A model generated the notes under the pieces. It did not search any database. It was given only the letters and a program-made list of their open reading frames with translations, and was not told the DNA's origin. The position numbers were made by a program, and so were the translations under genes. Below, in pieces: positions 1-7,449 of a stretch of 17,820 nucleotides of DNA (within the stretch, counting starts at the first letter, position 1; each line of letters opens with the position of its first letter). Source of the DNA: an uncultured Eubacteriales bacterium (GTDB lineage: Bacteria; Bacillota; Clostridia; Oscillospirales; Oscillospiraceae); assembly GCA_900554705.1 (NCBI GenBank), contig USIH01000030.1:1-17820 (forward strand), read 5' to 3'.

Positions 1-10
1 TTTGTGGGAT

Positions 11-53
11 AAAAAGAGACAAACAGGCTTGTTTCAGCTTGTTTGTCTCTTTT
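11..53 (-). terminator. Intrinsic terminator of tRNA-Leu(UAG)
   Basis: A perfect 13-bp inverted repeat (12-24 pairs with 41-53) with a partly paired loop lies directly behind the tRNA on the minus strand. In that direction the stem ends in a run of T (plus-strand A at 11-15). It touches the CCA end of the tRNA. Confidence 0.85.
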
Positions 54-137
54 GGTGCGGGCATGGGGACTCGAACCCCAACGGATCGCTCCACGAGAAC
101 CTAAATCTCGCATGTCTGCCAATTCCATCATGCCCGC
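53..137 (-). tRNA. tRNA-Leu (anticodon UAG)
   Basis: On the minus strand the sequence folds as a class II tRNA of 85 nt. The acceptor stem GCGGGCA (137-131) pairs with TGCCCGC (63-57), followed by discriminator A and an encoded CCA (55-53). The anticodon stem CGAGA/TCTCG encloses the loop TTTAGGT, giving anticodon TAG, which reads CUN leucine codons. The T arm carries GGTTCGAGTCC. A long variable arm, expected for tRNA-Leu, is present. It has its own promoter upstream and its own terminator downstream, so it is a single-gene unit. Confidence 0.97.
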
Positions 138-169
138 GCGGCTGCCTGCACCGAAGGGCAAGCGTCCTT

Positions 170-198
170 ATCTTACCATTTCCGCATCCGCCTGTCAA
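170..198 (-). promoter_or_regulatory. Sigma-A promoter for tRNA-Leu(UAG)
   Basis: On the minus strand, TTGACA (198-193) is followed by a 17-nt spacer and TAAGAT (175-170). This is near-consensus and ends about 33 nt before the mature tRNA 5' end, as expected for a tRNA with a short 5' leader. Confidence 0.8.
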
Positions 199-220
199 CA
201 CACAGAACGCGAAAAAAAAC

Positions 221-249
221 TTGACATCAGGGAATGTGGACAGTACAAT
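221..249 (+). promoter_or_regulatory. Sigma-A promoter for rny
   Basis: TTGACA (221-226), a 17-nt spacer and TACAAT (244-249). It points at rny and would give a 5' leader of roughly 110 nt before the start codon at 366. It is divergent from, and only 22 bp away from, the tRNA promoter. Confidence 0.85.
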
Positions 250-365
250 AAACGGTGGATTAGTTTGGTTTGCTCGTATTAGGGGTGATACGGGTGAGCG
301 TTGCTTTATCTGACTTATTCAGCACAAGACCCAATTTTACGAAACAGGAGGTGTATTCGCGGGAC

Positions 366-1907
366 ATGGGATGGTACATTTGGGCGATCATTATCGCCAT
401 TTGCTCTGTGTTATTCTTCTTTGTCGGCACGGTCTACCGCAAGAAAGTTGCCGAACGTGAGATCGGCAGCGCGGAAAGCGAAGCCACGCGCATTATCAAC
501 GAAGCCCTCAAGGGCGGCGAAAATAAAAAGCGCGAGATGCTTGTCGAAGCCAAAGAAGAGATCCATAAAAACCGCACGGAATACGAAAAGGAAGTCAAGG
601 AACGCCGCGCCGACCTGCAAAAGCAGGAGCGCAGGCTGCAACAGAAGGAAGAGTCGCTGGACAAGAAGTTAGACGCCTTCGAGCGCAAGGAAGACGACCT
701 GCGCAAGCGTCAGACCGCGATCGCGGCGACACAGGAAGAAGTCAATCTGATCAAGAAGAGCCAGCTGGAAATGCTGGAAAAGATCTCCGGCCTGACGCAG
801 GATGAGGCACGCGTGCAGATCATCAAGAGTCTGGAAAACGAGTGCCGCCACGACGCGGCCATGAAGATCAAGGAGATCGAGACGCAGACCAAGGACAACG
901 CGGAGCAGCTTGCCCGCGAGATCATCTCCACGGCGATCCAGCGCTGCGCTGCCGACCACACCGCAGAGGTGACGGTCTCCGTTGTCCCGCTGCCCAACGA
1001 TGAGATGAAGGGCCGCATCATCGGCCGCGAAGGCCGTAACATCCGCACACTGGAAGCCATCAGCGGCGTCGATCTGATCATCGACGACACGCCGGAGGCG
1101 ATCACCGTTTCCTCCTTCGATCCTATCCGCCGCGAGGTCGCTCGGCTGGCGCTGGAGAAGCTCATCGCGGACGGCCGCATCCATCCGACCCGCATCGAGG
1201 ATCTGGTGGAGAAGTCGCGCAAGGAAGTCGATCGCGTCATCAAGCAGGAGGGCGAGCGCGCCACCTTCGAGACCGGCGTGATGGGACTGCATCCGGAGCT
1301 GATCAAGCTCCTCGGCCGTCAGAGATACCGCACCTCTTACGGTCAGAACGTTCTGAACCACTCCATCGAAGTTGCGCACATCGCCGGTCTGCTTGCAAGC
1401 GAGCTCGGCGTGGACGTCGCGCTTGCAAAGCGCGCAGGTCTGCTGCACGACCTCGGCAAATCCGTCGACCACGAGATGGAAGGCAGCCACGTTCAGCTCG
1501 GCGTGGAGCTTGCCCGCAAGTATAACGAGTCGCCCGACGTGATCCACGCCATTGAGGCGCACCACAACGATGTAGAGCCGCGCACCGTCATCGCCTGCCT
1601 CGTACAAGCCGCTGATGCGATCTCCGCCGCCCGTCCCGGCGCGCGCCGCGAGAATGTGGAAAACTACGTCCGCCGTCTGGAAAAACTGGAAGAACTGACC
1701 GGCTCTTACCCCGGAGTTGAGAAGTCCTTCGCCATCCAAGCGGGTCGTGAGGTTCGCATCATGGTCAAGCCAGAAGAGGTGTCGGAAGACAATATGATCC
1801 TCCTCGCGCGCGACATTGCAAAGAAGATCGAGTCGGAGCTGGAATACCCCGGCCAGATCAAGGTCAATGTCATTCGGGAAACCAAAGCGATCGAATACGC
1901 AAAGTAA
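366..1907 (+). CDS. rny: Ribonuclease Y (membrane-anchored endoribonuclease)
   Basis: RNase Y starts mRNA decay in many Gram-positive bacteria and works at the inner face of the membrane as part of a degradosome-like assembly. The 513-residue product has the family architecture and usual length. It has an N-terminal transmembrane helix (about residues 3-25), a long charged coiled coil rich in K, E and R (about 28-175), a KH RNA-binding domain with the GREG loop at 220-223, and an HD hydrolase domain with His332 and the HD pair His361-Asp362. The start at 366 is the family-like start (MGWYIW), but AGGAGG at 346-351 lies 14 nt upstream, which is long; the reading frame stays open upstream to 270. 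It is transcribed alone from the promoter at 221-249 and ends at a strong terminator. Confidence 0.96.
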   Translation: MGWYIWAIIIAICSVLFFFVGTVYRKKVAEREIGSAESEATRIINEALKGGENKKREMLVEAKEEIHKNRTEYEKEVKERRADLQKQERRLQQKEESLDKKLDAFERKEDDLRKRQTAIAATQEEVNLIKKSQLEMLEKISGLTQDEARVQIIKSLENECRHDAAMKIKEIETQTKDNAEQLAREIISTAIQRCAADHTAEVTVSVVPLPNDEMKGRIIGREGRNIRTLEAISGVDLIIDDTPEAITVSSFDPIRREVARLALEKLIADGRIHPTRIEDLVEKSRKEVDRVIKQEGERATFETGVMGLHPELIKLLGRQRYRTSYGQNVLNHSIEVAHIAGLLASELGVDVALAKRAGLLHDLGKSVDHEMEGSHVQLGVELARKYNESPDVIHAIEAHHNDVEPRTVIACLVQAADAISAARPGARRENVENYVRRLEKLEELTGSYPGVEKSFAIQAGREVRIMVKPEEVSEDNMILLARDIAKKIESELEYPGQIKVNVIRETKAIEYAK

Positions 1908-1912
1908 AGATA

Positions 1913-1947
1913 CAGGCAGCTGCAAAGACCTTGCAGCTGCCTGCTTT
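1913..1947 (+). terminator. Terminator behind rny, possibly shared with the convergent gene
   Basis: A perfect 13-bp stem (1913-1925 with 1931-1943) and a 5-nt loop, starting 5 nt after the rny stop. The T run behind it is short on both strands. The convergent lipoprotein pseudogene ends at 1951, so both transcripts may stop here. Confidence 0.85.
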
Positions 1948-1950
1948 ATA

Positions 1951-2331
1951 TTAGTTCATTCCGTTTGTAAACACGGCTTTGAAGACGTCTCCCTCCTTGG
2001 GGGTCACGTCGCCGACGCCGACCGTCAGCGCCTCGTCATTGCAGTAGAAGCACCACCATGCCTCGCCGTCGTTCTAGTCCGCCTTTTCGCCGTCAACCAC
2101 GTCATAGAAGCCTGCACTCTCCGCCGACTCCTCGATCAGCTTTTCGGCCAGCAGATCCTCGGCCAGTGTCTTTCCCGTGCAGCTCAGAACGACATTTTTC
2201 TCCGTGCCGTCCTTATGTACGACAAGGAAGGTATACTCGCTCTTCTCGGGCGTCTCGGCCTTGTCCTTTTTGCAGGCGCAGAGCGTGAGCATGAGCGCCA
2301 GAAGCAGCAGCACCGCGATCCATCGTTTCAT
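1951..2331 (-). pseudogene. DUF4430-type lipoprotein gene with an in-frame amber codon
   Basis: Read through one TAG (2076-2074), this frame encodes 126 codons. It begins with a lipoprotein signal: positive MKR, a leucine-rich segment, and a lipobox ending in LCAC with Cys20 as the probable lipidated residue. The rest resembles the DUF4430 domain found in clostridial surface proteins. The TAG lies in the stretch EKAD-stop-NDGEAWWCFY, where relatives usually carry Tyr or Trp after AD. The 41 codons after the TAG stay in frame, keep the conserved continuation, and end in TAA at 1951. The start at 2331 has GGAGG upstream. If TAG stops translation, an 85-residue truncated lipoprotein is made. Function is unknown. 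A sequencing error, a true nonsense mutation, or readthrough would all fit; family membership is recognised by eye. Confidence 0.7.
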
Positions 2332-2360
2332 TCTCCTCACCTCCCTTCGGATGTTCAAGA

Positions 2361-2400
2361 AAGGTTCGGAGGGCGTTTACCCCCCTGAACCTTCTTTTTT
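2361..2400. terminator. Hairpin between the 88-residue gene and the lipoprotein pseudogene
   Basis: AAGGTTC (2361-2367) pairs with GAACCTT (2387-2393), extended by an imperfect G-run/C-run stem, and is followed on the plus strand by six T. On the minus strand, the direction of the flanking genes, the tail is only TCTT, so its strength as terminator of the pepF unit is uncertain. No promoter is visible between it and the lipoprotein start. Confidence 0.6.
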
Positions 2401-2665
2401 ATATGTTTTCTTCCAGCCAGGACTTCATCTCGGCGCGTCCCTCCGGAGACATGGGAAACGTCCGCTCCCCCTCCATCGTGCTCTTTTCATAGCACAGCGC
2501 ACCGTGCCAATATTCGCAGCGTATGGAGCTGGCCGCAAGATCCGCATCCTTTCGGGTCGCCATGACAACGTGCGGCTCTACGCGAAAGCGCAGCGCGCCG
2601 TAGCTGCCCGTGAAGATGTTGTTGTTTTCGAAGGTGTGCAGCGTCGGCAGAAACAGCTCGTCCAT
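2399..2665 (-). CDS. Uncharacterised 88-residue protein coupled to pepF
   Basis: I do not recognise this family. The product is a small soluble protein with no signal peptide or membrane segment. It contains an aromatic central part (FTGSYGALRFRV, CEYWHGALCYE) and an acidic helical C-terminus (EGRAEMKSWLEENI). Its ATG (2665) lies 3 nt after the TGA of pepF, so translation is probably coupled to the peptidase, and no separate promoter is seen. Codon use and G+C resemble the neighbours, which supports a real resident gene. The close coupling suggests a role linked to PepF or simply shared expression; neither can be decided from sequence. Confidence 0.75.
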   Translation of the reverse strand: MDELFLPTLHTFENNNIFTGSYGALRFRVEPHVVMATRKDADLAASSIRCEYWHGALCYEKSTMEGERTFPMSPEGRAEMKSWLEENI

Positions 2666-2668
2666 GGC

Positions 2669-4474
2669 TCAGTCCTTCATCAGCGCTTCCATCTCGTCGA
2701 GCAGCTCTCCGAAGAGCGCCAGCGCCTCCTCCACGGGCTTCGTCGTGGACATATCCACGCCCGCGCCGCGCAGCAGGTCGATCGGGCTCTTGCTGCATCC
2801 GCCGGAGAGGAAGCCGAGGTAATCCTTCACCGCGCTCTCGCCCTCGCGCAGGATGCGGCGGGACAGAGCAATGGCGGCGGCGTAGCCGGTCGCGTACTGG
2901 AAGACATAGTAGTTGTAATAGAAATGCGGGATGCGCATCCATTCCATGTCGATCTCGTCGTCAAGGACGATGCCGTCGCCGAAGTACAGACGGTTGAGGC
3001 GGCGATACTCGGCGTTGAGCACGTCGGGCGTCAGCGCAGTGCCGTCCTGCGCCATGCGGCCGATGTTGCGCTCGAACTCCGCGAACATCGTCTGGCGGTA
3101 GAGCGTCGTGCGGAACTGCTCCAGGAAGTGATTGATGAGATAGGCACGCTCCTTGCGGTCGGTCGTCTTTGCCAGCAGGTGCTCCATGAACAGCGCCTCG
3201 TTGCAGGTGGAGGCGACCTCCGCGACGAAGATCACATAGTCCGCGTCGAGCGGCTTCTGATGCTTGTTCGACAGGTAGGAGTGCATCGCGTGACCCATCT
3301 CATGGGCAAGCGTGAATTGGCTGTCGAGCGTGCCGGTGAAGTTCAGAAGGACGAAGGGATGCACGCGCGCGCCCGCGCTGTAGGCGCCGGAGCGCTTGCC
3401 GACGTTCTCGTAAACGTCGATCCAGCGGTTATCAAAGCCCTCTTTGAGCACCTTGCGGTAGTCCTCGCCGAGCGGAGCAAGCGCGTCGTAGACGTTCTTC
3501 TTCGCCTCGTCGATGGTCACGCGCTTGTCCGCTCCCGTGAGCAGCGGCGTGTACAGGTCATACATATGCAGCTCGTCCACGCCGAGCAGCTTTTTGCGCA
3601 GCGCAACGTAGCGATACATCTTGTCCATGTTCTCGTGCACCGCTTCGATGAGGTTCTCATAGACCGGCACCGGGACATTGGTCGCGTCGAGCGACGCCTC
3701 GAGCGAAGAGCCGTACTTGCGCGCCTGCGCGAAGAACTGGAGCTGCTTGACCTGTGCGGAGAGCACGGCGGCGATGGTGTTTTTGTAGCTGCCGTAGGTG
3801 TGGTAGAGTCCCTCAAAGGCGTTCTTGCGCAGCACGCGATCCGACGACTCCATGTAGGAAATATAAGTGCCCTGCGAGAGCGGATGCTTCTTCCCTTCGC
3901 CGTCCTCCACGTCGGGGAAGGTCAGGTCGGCGTCGCAGAACATCCCGTAGATGTTATCCGGCGCGTTTGCCATCTCGCCTGCGGAGGCAAGGAGCTTCTC
4001 CTCCGCCGGAGACAGGATGTGTGCGCGGCGGCGGCGAATATTGTCGAGATAGCGGCGGTACTGCTCCAGCTCCGGACACGCGGCGTAGAAGGCCTCCATC
4101 GTCTCGTCCGAGATCGCCATCAGCTCCGGCGTTGCAAAGCTCGACGCGGCGTTCAGCTCCACATAGGCGCTCGTCACGCCGCTGACCATCGCCTGATACT
4201 TGGAAACGCGGGCGTCCTCGTCGCTGCGGCGCATGGCATAGTTGCCCAGCGCGTCGGCAAGCACGGCGACTTCCTCCTCCAGACGGACGTAGCGCAGCAG
4301 GGTCTGCGCATCCTGCCCCAGCTTGCCCACAAATTCGGCATACTGCGGGATCAGCGCCTTGGCCTTCTTCAGGTCTTCTTCCCAAAGCTCGTCGGTCGCG
4401 TAAATGTCATGGATCGCCCACTTGTCCGCTTCGCGAATCTCGCTGCGTTCCGGGATTTTCTTGGTTTCTGCCAT
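2669..4474 (-). CDS. pepF: Oligoendopeptidase F (M3B zinc metallopeptidase)
   Basis: This cytoplasmic metallopeptidase cleaves short peptides (about 7-17 residues in characterised PepF) during peptide recycling. The 601-residue product has the family's usual length. The zinc motif HEMGH is at residues 391-395 (His391, Glu392, His395), followed about 25 residues later by VAEVASTCNEALF, whose Glu is the expected third zinc ligand. The C-terminal region has the family-typical Tyr-rich stretch (PHFYYNYYVFQYATGYAAA). I chose the ATG at 4474 because GGAGG lies 7 nt upstream; the earlier in-frame ATG at 4489 overlaps that ribosome binding site. It has its own promoter and is followed 3 nt later by the 88-residue orphan. 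Confidence 0.96.
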   Translation of the reverse strand: MAETKKIPERSEIREADKWAIHDIYATDELWEEDLKKAKALIPQYAEFVGKLGQDAQTLLRYVRLEEEVAVLADALGNYAMRRSDEDARVSKYQAMVSGVTSAYVELNAASSFATPELMAISDETMEAFYAACPELEQYRRYLDNIRRRRAHILSPAEEKLLASAGEMANAPDNIYGMFCDADLTFPDVEDGEGKKHPLSQGTYISYMESSDRVLRKNAFEGLYHTYGSYKNTIAAVLSAQVKQLQFFAQARKYGSSLEASLDATNVPVPVYENLIEAVHENMDKMYRYVALRKKLLGVDELHMYDLYTPLLTGADKRVTIDEAKKNVYDALAPLGEDYRKVLKEGFDNRWIDVYENVGKRSGAYSAGARVHPFVLLNFTGTLDSQFTLAHEMGHAMHSYLSNKHQKPLDADYVIFVAEVASTCNEALFMEHLLAKTTDRKERAYLINHFLEQFRTTLYRQTMFAEFERNIGRMAQDGTALTPDVLNAEYRRLNRLYFGDGIVLDDEIDMEWMRIPHFYYNYYVFQYATGYAAAIALSRRILREGESAVKDYLGFLSGGCSKSPIDLLRGAGVDMSTTKPVEEALALFGELLDEMEALMKD

Positions 4475-4508
4475 GTAAAGTACCTCCATTCAATGGCTTT
4501 CTGTCCGT

Positions 4509-4537
4509 ATGATACCACACTGCGGCACAATTCACAA
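4509..4537 (-). promoter_or_regulatory. Promoter for pepF
   Basis: On the minus strand, TTGTGA (4537-4532), a 17-nt spacer and TATCAT (4514-4509), with TG one base upstream of the -10 (extended -10). It lies in the short gap between the NUDIX gene and pepF, about 35 nt before the pepF start. Confidence 0.65.
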
Positions 4538-4543
4538 CGGTTT

Positions 4544-5101
4544 TTACCGAAATTCTTCCAATCTTTCGTTGAGTTTGGAATAAACGCGGCGCACGAACCA
4601 CGGCTCCGTCGATGCACGCAGCGCCTCCTCAGGAGAAAACCAGCGCACGCCGCTGTTCTCCTCCGGCGCAATATGCAGCGCGGCACCGTCATCCGCCTCC
4701 AGAAGATAGGTGACGTTCAGGTGCAGGTGGGAGGAAACGTAGATGCCGCGTTTTTCGTGACCGTCCACCGTCAGCACCTCGACGGAAAAAATGTCCTCCG
4801 TCACGGGGCGCACCGCGCACAGTCCCGTCTCCTCCCGACATTCGCGCAGAGCGACGCCCAAAAGGTCATGCGAACCGTCGGCGTGGCCGCCGCACCACGA
4901 CCATGACCGATAGATGTTGTGGTACACCATCAGCACCCGATCGCGCGCCGCGTTCGTCACCCATGCCGACGCGGTCATGTGCGCCACGCGATTGTCGCGC
5001 AGATAGGCATCATCGTTTTTTTCAAGGAAGGCGAGGATCAGCGCCCTGTCCCGCGCCTCCTGTTCGTTTCTCGGGCGGTAAGCCCGCAGCTTTTCCGTCA
5101 T
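4544..5101 (-). CDS. NUDIX hydrolase
   Basis: NUDIX enzymes hydrolyse nucleoside diphosphates linked to another group; the substrate cannot be read from this sequence. The 185-residue product carries a Nudix box at residues 72-94: GHADGS, then DLLGVALRECREETGL. The catalytic helix REcrEETGL is intact, with Arg86, Glu87, Glu90 and Glu91. The position that is Glu in the canonical GX5E part is His78 here. The region before the box (VAHMTASAWVTN, VLMVYHNIYRSWSWCGG) fits the beta-sheet that precedes the box. The start at 5101 has AGGAGG 8-9 nt upstream. Its promoter overlaps the divergent glnA promoter, giving a leader of only about 18 nt. No strong terminator separates it from pepF. Confidence 0.9.
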   Translation of the reverse strand: MTEKLRAYRPRNEQEARDRALILAFLEKNDDAYLRDNRVAHMTASAWVTNAARDRVLMVYHNIYRSWSWCGGHADGSHDLLGVALRECREETGLCAVRPVTEDIFSVEVLTVDGHEKRGIYVSSHLHLNVTYLLEADDGAALHIAPEENSGVRWFSPEEALRASTEPWFVRRVYSKLNERLEEFR

Positions 5102-5125
5102 TGTGCATCTTCCTCCTTTTTCCGG

Positions 5126-5154
5126 ATTATAACGTAAAAAGCGCATCTTGACAA
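5126..5154 (-). promoter_or_regulatory. Promoter for the NUDIX gene
   Basis: On the minus strand, TTGTCA (5154-5149), a 17-nt spacer and TATAAT (5131-5126). The -35 hexamer is the near-palindromic complement of the glnA -35 on the other strand. Confidence 0.7.
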
Positions 5155-5176
5155 GTGCGATCGGGTAGCCTATAAT
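5148..5176 (+). promoter_or_regulatory. Consensus promoter for glutamine synthetase
   Basis: TTGACA (5148-5153), exactly 17 nt, TATAAT (5171-5176): a perfect consensus sigma-A promoter 36 nt before the start codon. I see no inverted repeat resembling a GlnR operator (TGTNAN7TNACA) nearby. Confidence 0.9.
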
Positions 5177-5211
5177 GAAAATGGACGGTTCTATGAACAG
5201 GAGGAGATACA

Positions 5212-6630
5212 ATGACACTGGCAGACATCTTGCAGATGTGCAAACGCGAGGGCATCGAGATCATCGACTTCAAAATGACCGACATCGACGGCCGCTGGCG
5301 TCACCTTTGCATCCCCGCGCAGCGCCTGACCGAAGAGACCCTGACCTACGGCATCGGATTTGACGGCTCCAACTACGGCTACGCACCCGTGGAAAGCAGC
5401 GACATGGTATTTGTTCCGGATCTGGACACCGCCGTGGTCGACCCCTTCGCAAAGGCGGTCTCCATGATCGGCGACGTGCTGGTGATCGACCGGCCGCACA
5501 ACCGTCTGTTCGATCAGTACCCGCGCAGCGTCGCAAAGCGCGCCGTGGAATATATGCGCGCCTCCGGCGTGGCGGATCGAGTGGTGATCGGGCCGGAGTA
5601 TGAATTCTATCTTTTTGACGCGGTGCGCTATGAAAACCGCCCCAACGCGGCGGGCTATCACATCGACGCGGTACAGGCGGAGTGGAACAGCGCCGCGCCG
5701 GATAACAACAACGGCTACCTGCTCTCCCATAAGGCGGGCTACCACGCCTGCCTGCCCATGGACGTCAACAACAACCTGCGCAGCCGCATCTGCCTGCTTA
5801 TGGAGCAGTGGGGCGTTCGGGTCAAGTATCATCATCATGAGGTCGGCGGCTGCGGTCAGATGGAGATCGAGGTCGTGCCGGACGAAATGACGGCGCTGGC
5901 TGACGGTACGATGGCGGCAAAATATATCATCCGCAATGCCGCCGCCGAGGCCGGAAAGACCGCCACCTTCCTGCCGAAGCCGGTCGCAGGCGAGGCCGGC
6001 AGCGGAATGCACGTGCATATCCAGCTCTTCAAGGACGGGCGGCCACTGTTTTACGACGAGACGGGCTACGCGCAGCTCAGCCAGACCGCACTTCATTTCA
6101 TCGGCGGCCTTCTGACGCACGCAGCCTCCCTGTGCGCCATCACCAACCCCTCGACCAACTCTTACAAGCGGCTTGTGCCCGGCTTTGAAGCACCCGTGAC
6201 CATCGGCTACGCCATGGCCAACCGCAGCGCCGTTGTCCGCATCCCCGCCTACGCCAAGGCGCCGGAGGACAAGCGCTTTGAGCTGCGCAACCCCGACGGT
6301 ACGTGCAACCCCTACTACGCCTACGCCGCCATTTTGATGGCCGGTCTGGACGGCATCCGCCGCCGCATCGACCCGCACGCAGCGGGCTGGGGTCCCTACG
6401 ACTGCAACCTCTTCGACCTTCCGGAGGAAGAAAAGGCAAAGCTCGGCGCGCTGCCCGCGTCGCTGCCCGAAGCGCTTGAAGCCCTGCGGAAGGATCACGA
6501 TTACCTCACGCACGGCGGGGTGTTCCCGCAGCGACTGATCGACCTGCTCATCGAGCGCAACGGCGCAAGAGCGCGACAGCTTGACCGTCTGCCGCATCCG
6601 GCCGAGTTTGCGCTGTATTACGACCTGTAA
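5212..6630 (+). CDS. glnA: Type I glutamine synthetase
   Basis: Catalyses ATP-dependent condensation of glutamate and ammonia to glutamine, the main entry of ammonia into metabolism; the family forms a cytoplasmic dodecamer. The 472-residue product has the family motifs in order: FDGSNYGYAPVESSDM in the N-terminal beta-grasp domain, GPEYEFYLFD (metal ligand Glu), KPVAGEAGSGMHVHIQ (nucleotide/metal site), NPSTNSYKRLVPGFEAP (glutamate flap region) and RFELRNPDGTCNPYYAYAA. The segment CNLFDLPEEE aligns with the GSI-beta adenylylation loop (NLYDLP in enterobacteria), but the modified Tyr is Phe401, so classical adenylylation is not possible. The start has AGGAGG ideally placed. The unusual FDGSNYGYAP motif leaves open that this is a paralogue with a special role. 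Confidence 0.9.
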   Translation: MTLADILQMCKREGIEIIDFKMTDIDGRWRHLCIPAQRLTEETLTYGIGFDGSNYGYAPVESSDMVFVPDLDTAVVDPFAKAVSMIGDVLVIDRPHNRLFDQYPRSVAKRAVEYMRASGVADRVVIGPEYEFYLFDAVRYENRPNAAGYHIDAVQAEWNSAAPDNNNGYLLSHKAGYHACLPMDVNNNLRSRICLLMEQWGVRVKYHHHEVGGCGQMEIEVVPDEMTALADGTMAAKYIIRNAAAEAGKTATFLPKPVAGEAGSGMHVHIQLFKDGRPLFYDETGYAQLSQTALHFIGGLLTHAASLCAITNPSTNSYKRLVPGFEAPVTIGYAMANRSAVVRIPAYAKAPEDKRFELRNPDGTCNPYYAYAAILMAGLDGIRRRIDPHAAGWGPYDCNLFDLPEEEKAKLGALPASLPEALEALRKDHDYLTHGGVFPQRLIDLLIERNGARARQLDRLPHPAEFALYYDL

Positions 6631-6631
6631 C

Positions 6632-6682
6632 AAAAGCACGAGGCGCAAATCCCCCTCATGGGGACTGCGCCTCGTGCTTTAT
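6632..6682. terminator. Bidirectional terminator between glnA and the SDR gene
   Basis: A 15-bp perfect stem (6633-6647 with 6666-6680) topped by a second C-run/G-run pairing, with T-rich tails on both strands. It begins 3 nt after the glnA stop. The stop codon of the convergent dehydrogenase (6681-6679) lies inside the stem, so both convergent genes share it. Confidence 0.9.
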
Positions 6683-7449
6683 TTATGTCCCTGCTGGCGC
6701 AGCCAGATGTTCATCACCAGACGGTGCGGCAGGAGCTTGACCAGCCCCACTTGCAGCCGCACGCGCAGGCCGTGAATGGACACGTCCTTCTTCGTTCGGT
6801 ACAAATGCCGCAGCGCCGTGTGCATGACGTCCTTCGCCTCGTAGAGCTTGTTAAAATAGGTCACGCCGGTTTGGCTGGTCTGCGTGGCGTGCTCGAAAAA
6901 CTCCGTCTTGACCCACCCGGGATTGACCGCCATGACGCGAATGCCGCGACTTTTCAGCTCCCTGCCCAGCGCGCGGCTATAGCTGAGGAGGAAGGCCTTG
7001 GTGGAGGCATAGACGTTCAGGTACGGCACCGGCTGAAAGGCGGAGAGCGAGTCCAACTCCAATATCTTCGCGCCCGCCTTCATATACGGCAGGGTCAATT
7101 CCGTCAGCGCGACCGGCGCTTTGCAGTTCAGGTCGATCATGCGCAGGCTGTCGCTCAGTGGAATGTCCGCGTAAGACCCGAATTTGCCGAAGCCGGAAAT
7201 GTTGGCAAGCAGGCCGACCTCCGGCGAGGCGGCCTTCAGCAGCGCCTCATAGTGCGCAAAGGCGTCCGGCTCCGTCAGATCCAAGCAGATCGGCCGCAGC
7301 GGCAGCCCCGTCTCTTCGCGCAGGGCTTCCAGCCGGTCGCCGCGGCGGGCAATGACCCAATATTCGTCAAAGCGCTCCCATTCGGGGAGCTGGCGCACGA
7401 ACTCGCGCCCCATGCCCGAGCTGGCGCCGGTGATCACGGCAATTCTCAC
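6679..7449 (-). CDS. Short-chain dehydrogenase/reductase
   Basis: A classical SDR of 256 residues: an NAD(P)-dependent oxidoreductase of unknown substrate. The Rossmann nucleotide-binding motif TGASSGMG is at residues 8-15, the NxSG motif appears as NISG, the catalytic Ser lies around 134-136, and the active site YASTK has Tyr147 and Lys151. NPGWVKTEF follows as the usual post-active-site segment. A basic C-terminal tail (RLQVGLVKLLPHRLVMNIWLRQQ) may bind membrane or partner. The start is GTG at 7449, chosen because GGAGGAAG precedes it and because it overlaps the TGA of the upstream aminotransferase-like gene in the tetramer GTGA. The two are therefore translationally coupled and read from the promoter at 8611-8640. 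Confidence 0.9.
   Translation of the reverse strand: MRIAVITGASSGMGREFVRQLPEWERFDEYWVIARRGDRLEALREETGLPLRPICLDLTEPDAFAHYEALLKAASPEVGLLANISGFGKFGSYADIPLSDSLRMIDLNCKAPVALTELTLPYMKAGAKILELDSLSAFQPVPYLNVYASTKAFLLSYSRALGRELKSRGIRVMAVNPGWVKTEFFEHATQTSQTGVTYFNKLYEAKDVMHTALRHLYRTKKDVSIHGLRVRLQVGLVKLLPHRLVMNIWLRQQGHK

Noticed and set aside
669..1925. 418-codon minus-strand open frame opposite rny
   Set aside because: Antisense to a clear RNase Y gene and it runs through the rny terminator; shadow.
2177..4906. 909-codon plus-strand open frame opposite pepF and the NUDIX gene
   Set aside because: It lies antisense to two well-recognised genes, has low-complexity Arg/His/Val-rich composition, no motif and no ribosome binding site; a shadow of G+C-rich coding sequence.
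5191..6648. 485-codon minus-strand open frame opposite glnA
   Set aside because: Antisense to glutamine synthetase, with no family resemblance; codon-bias shadow.
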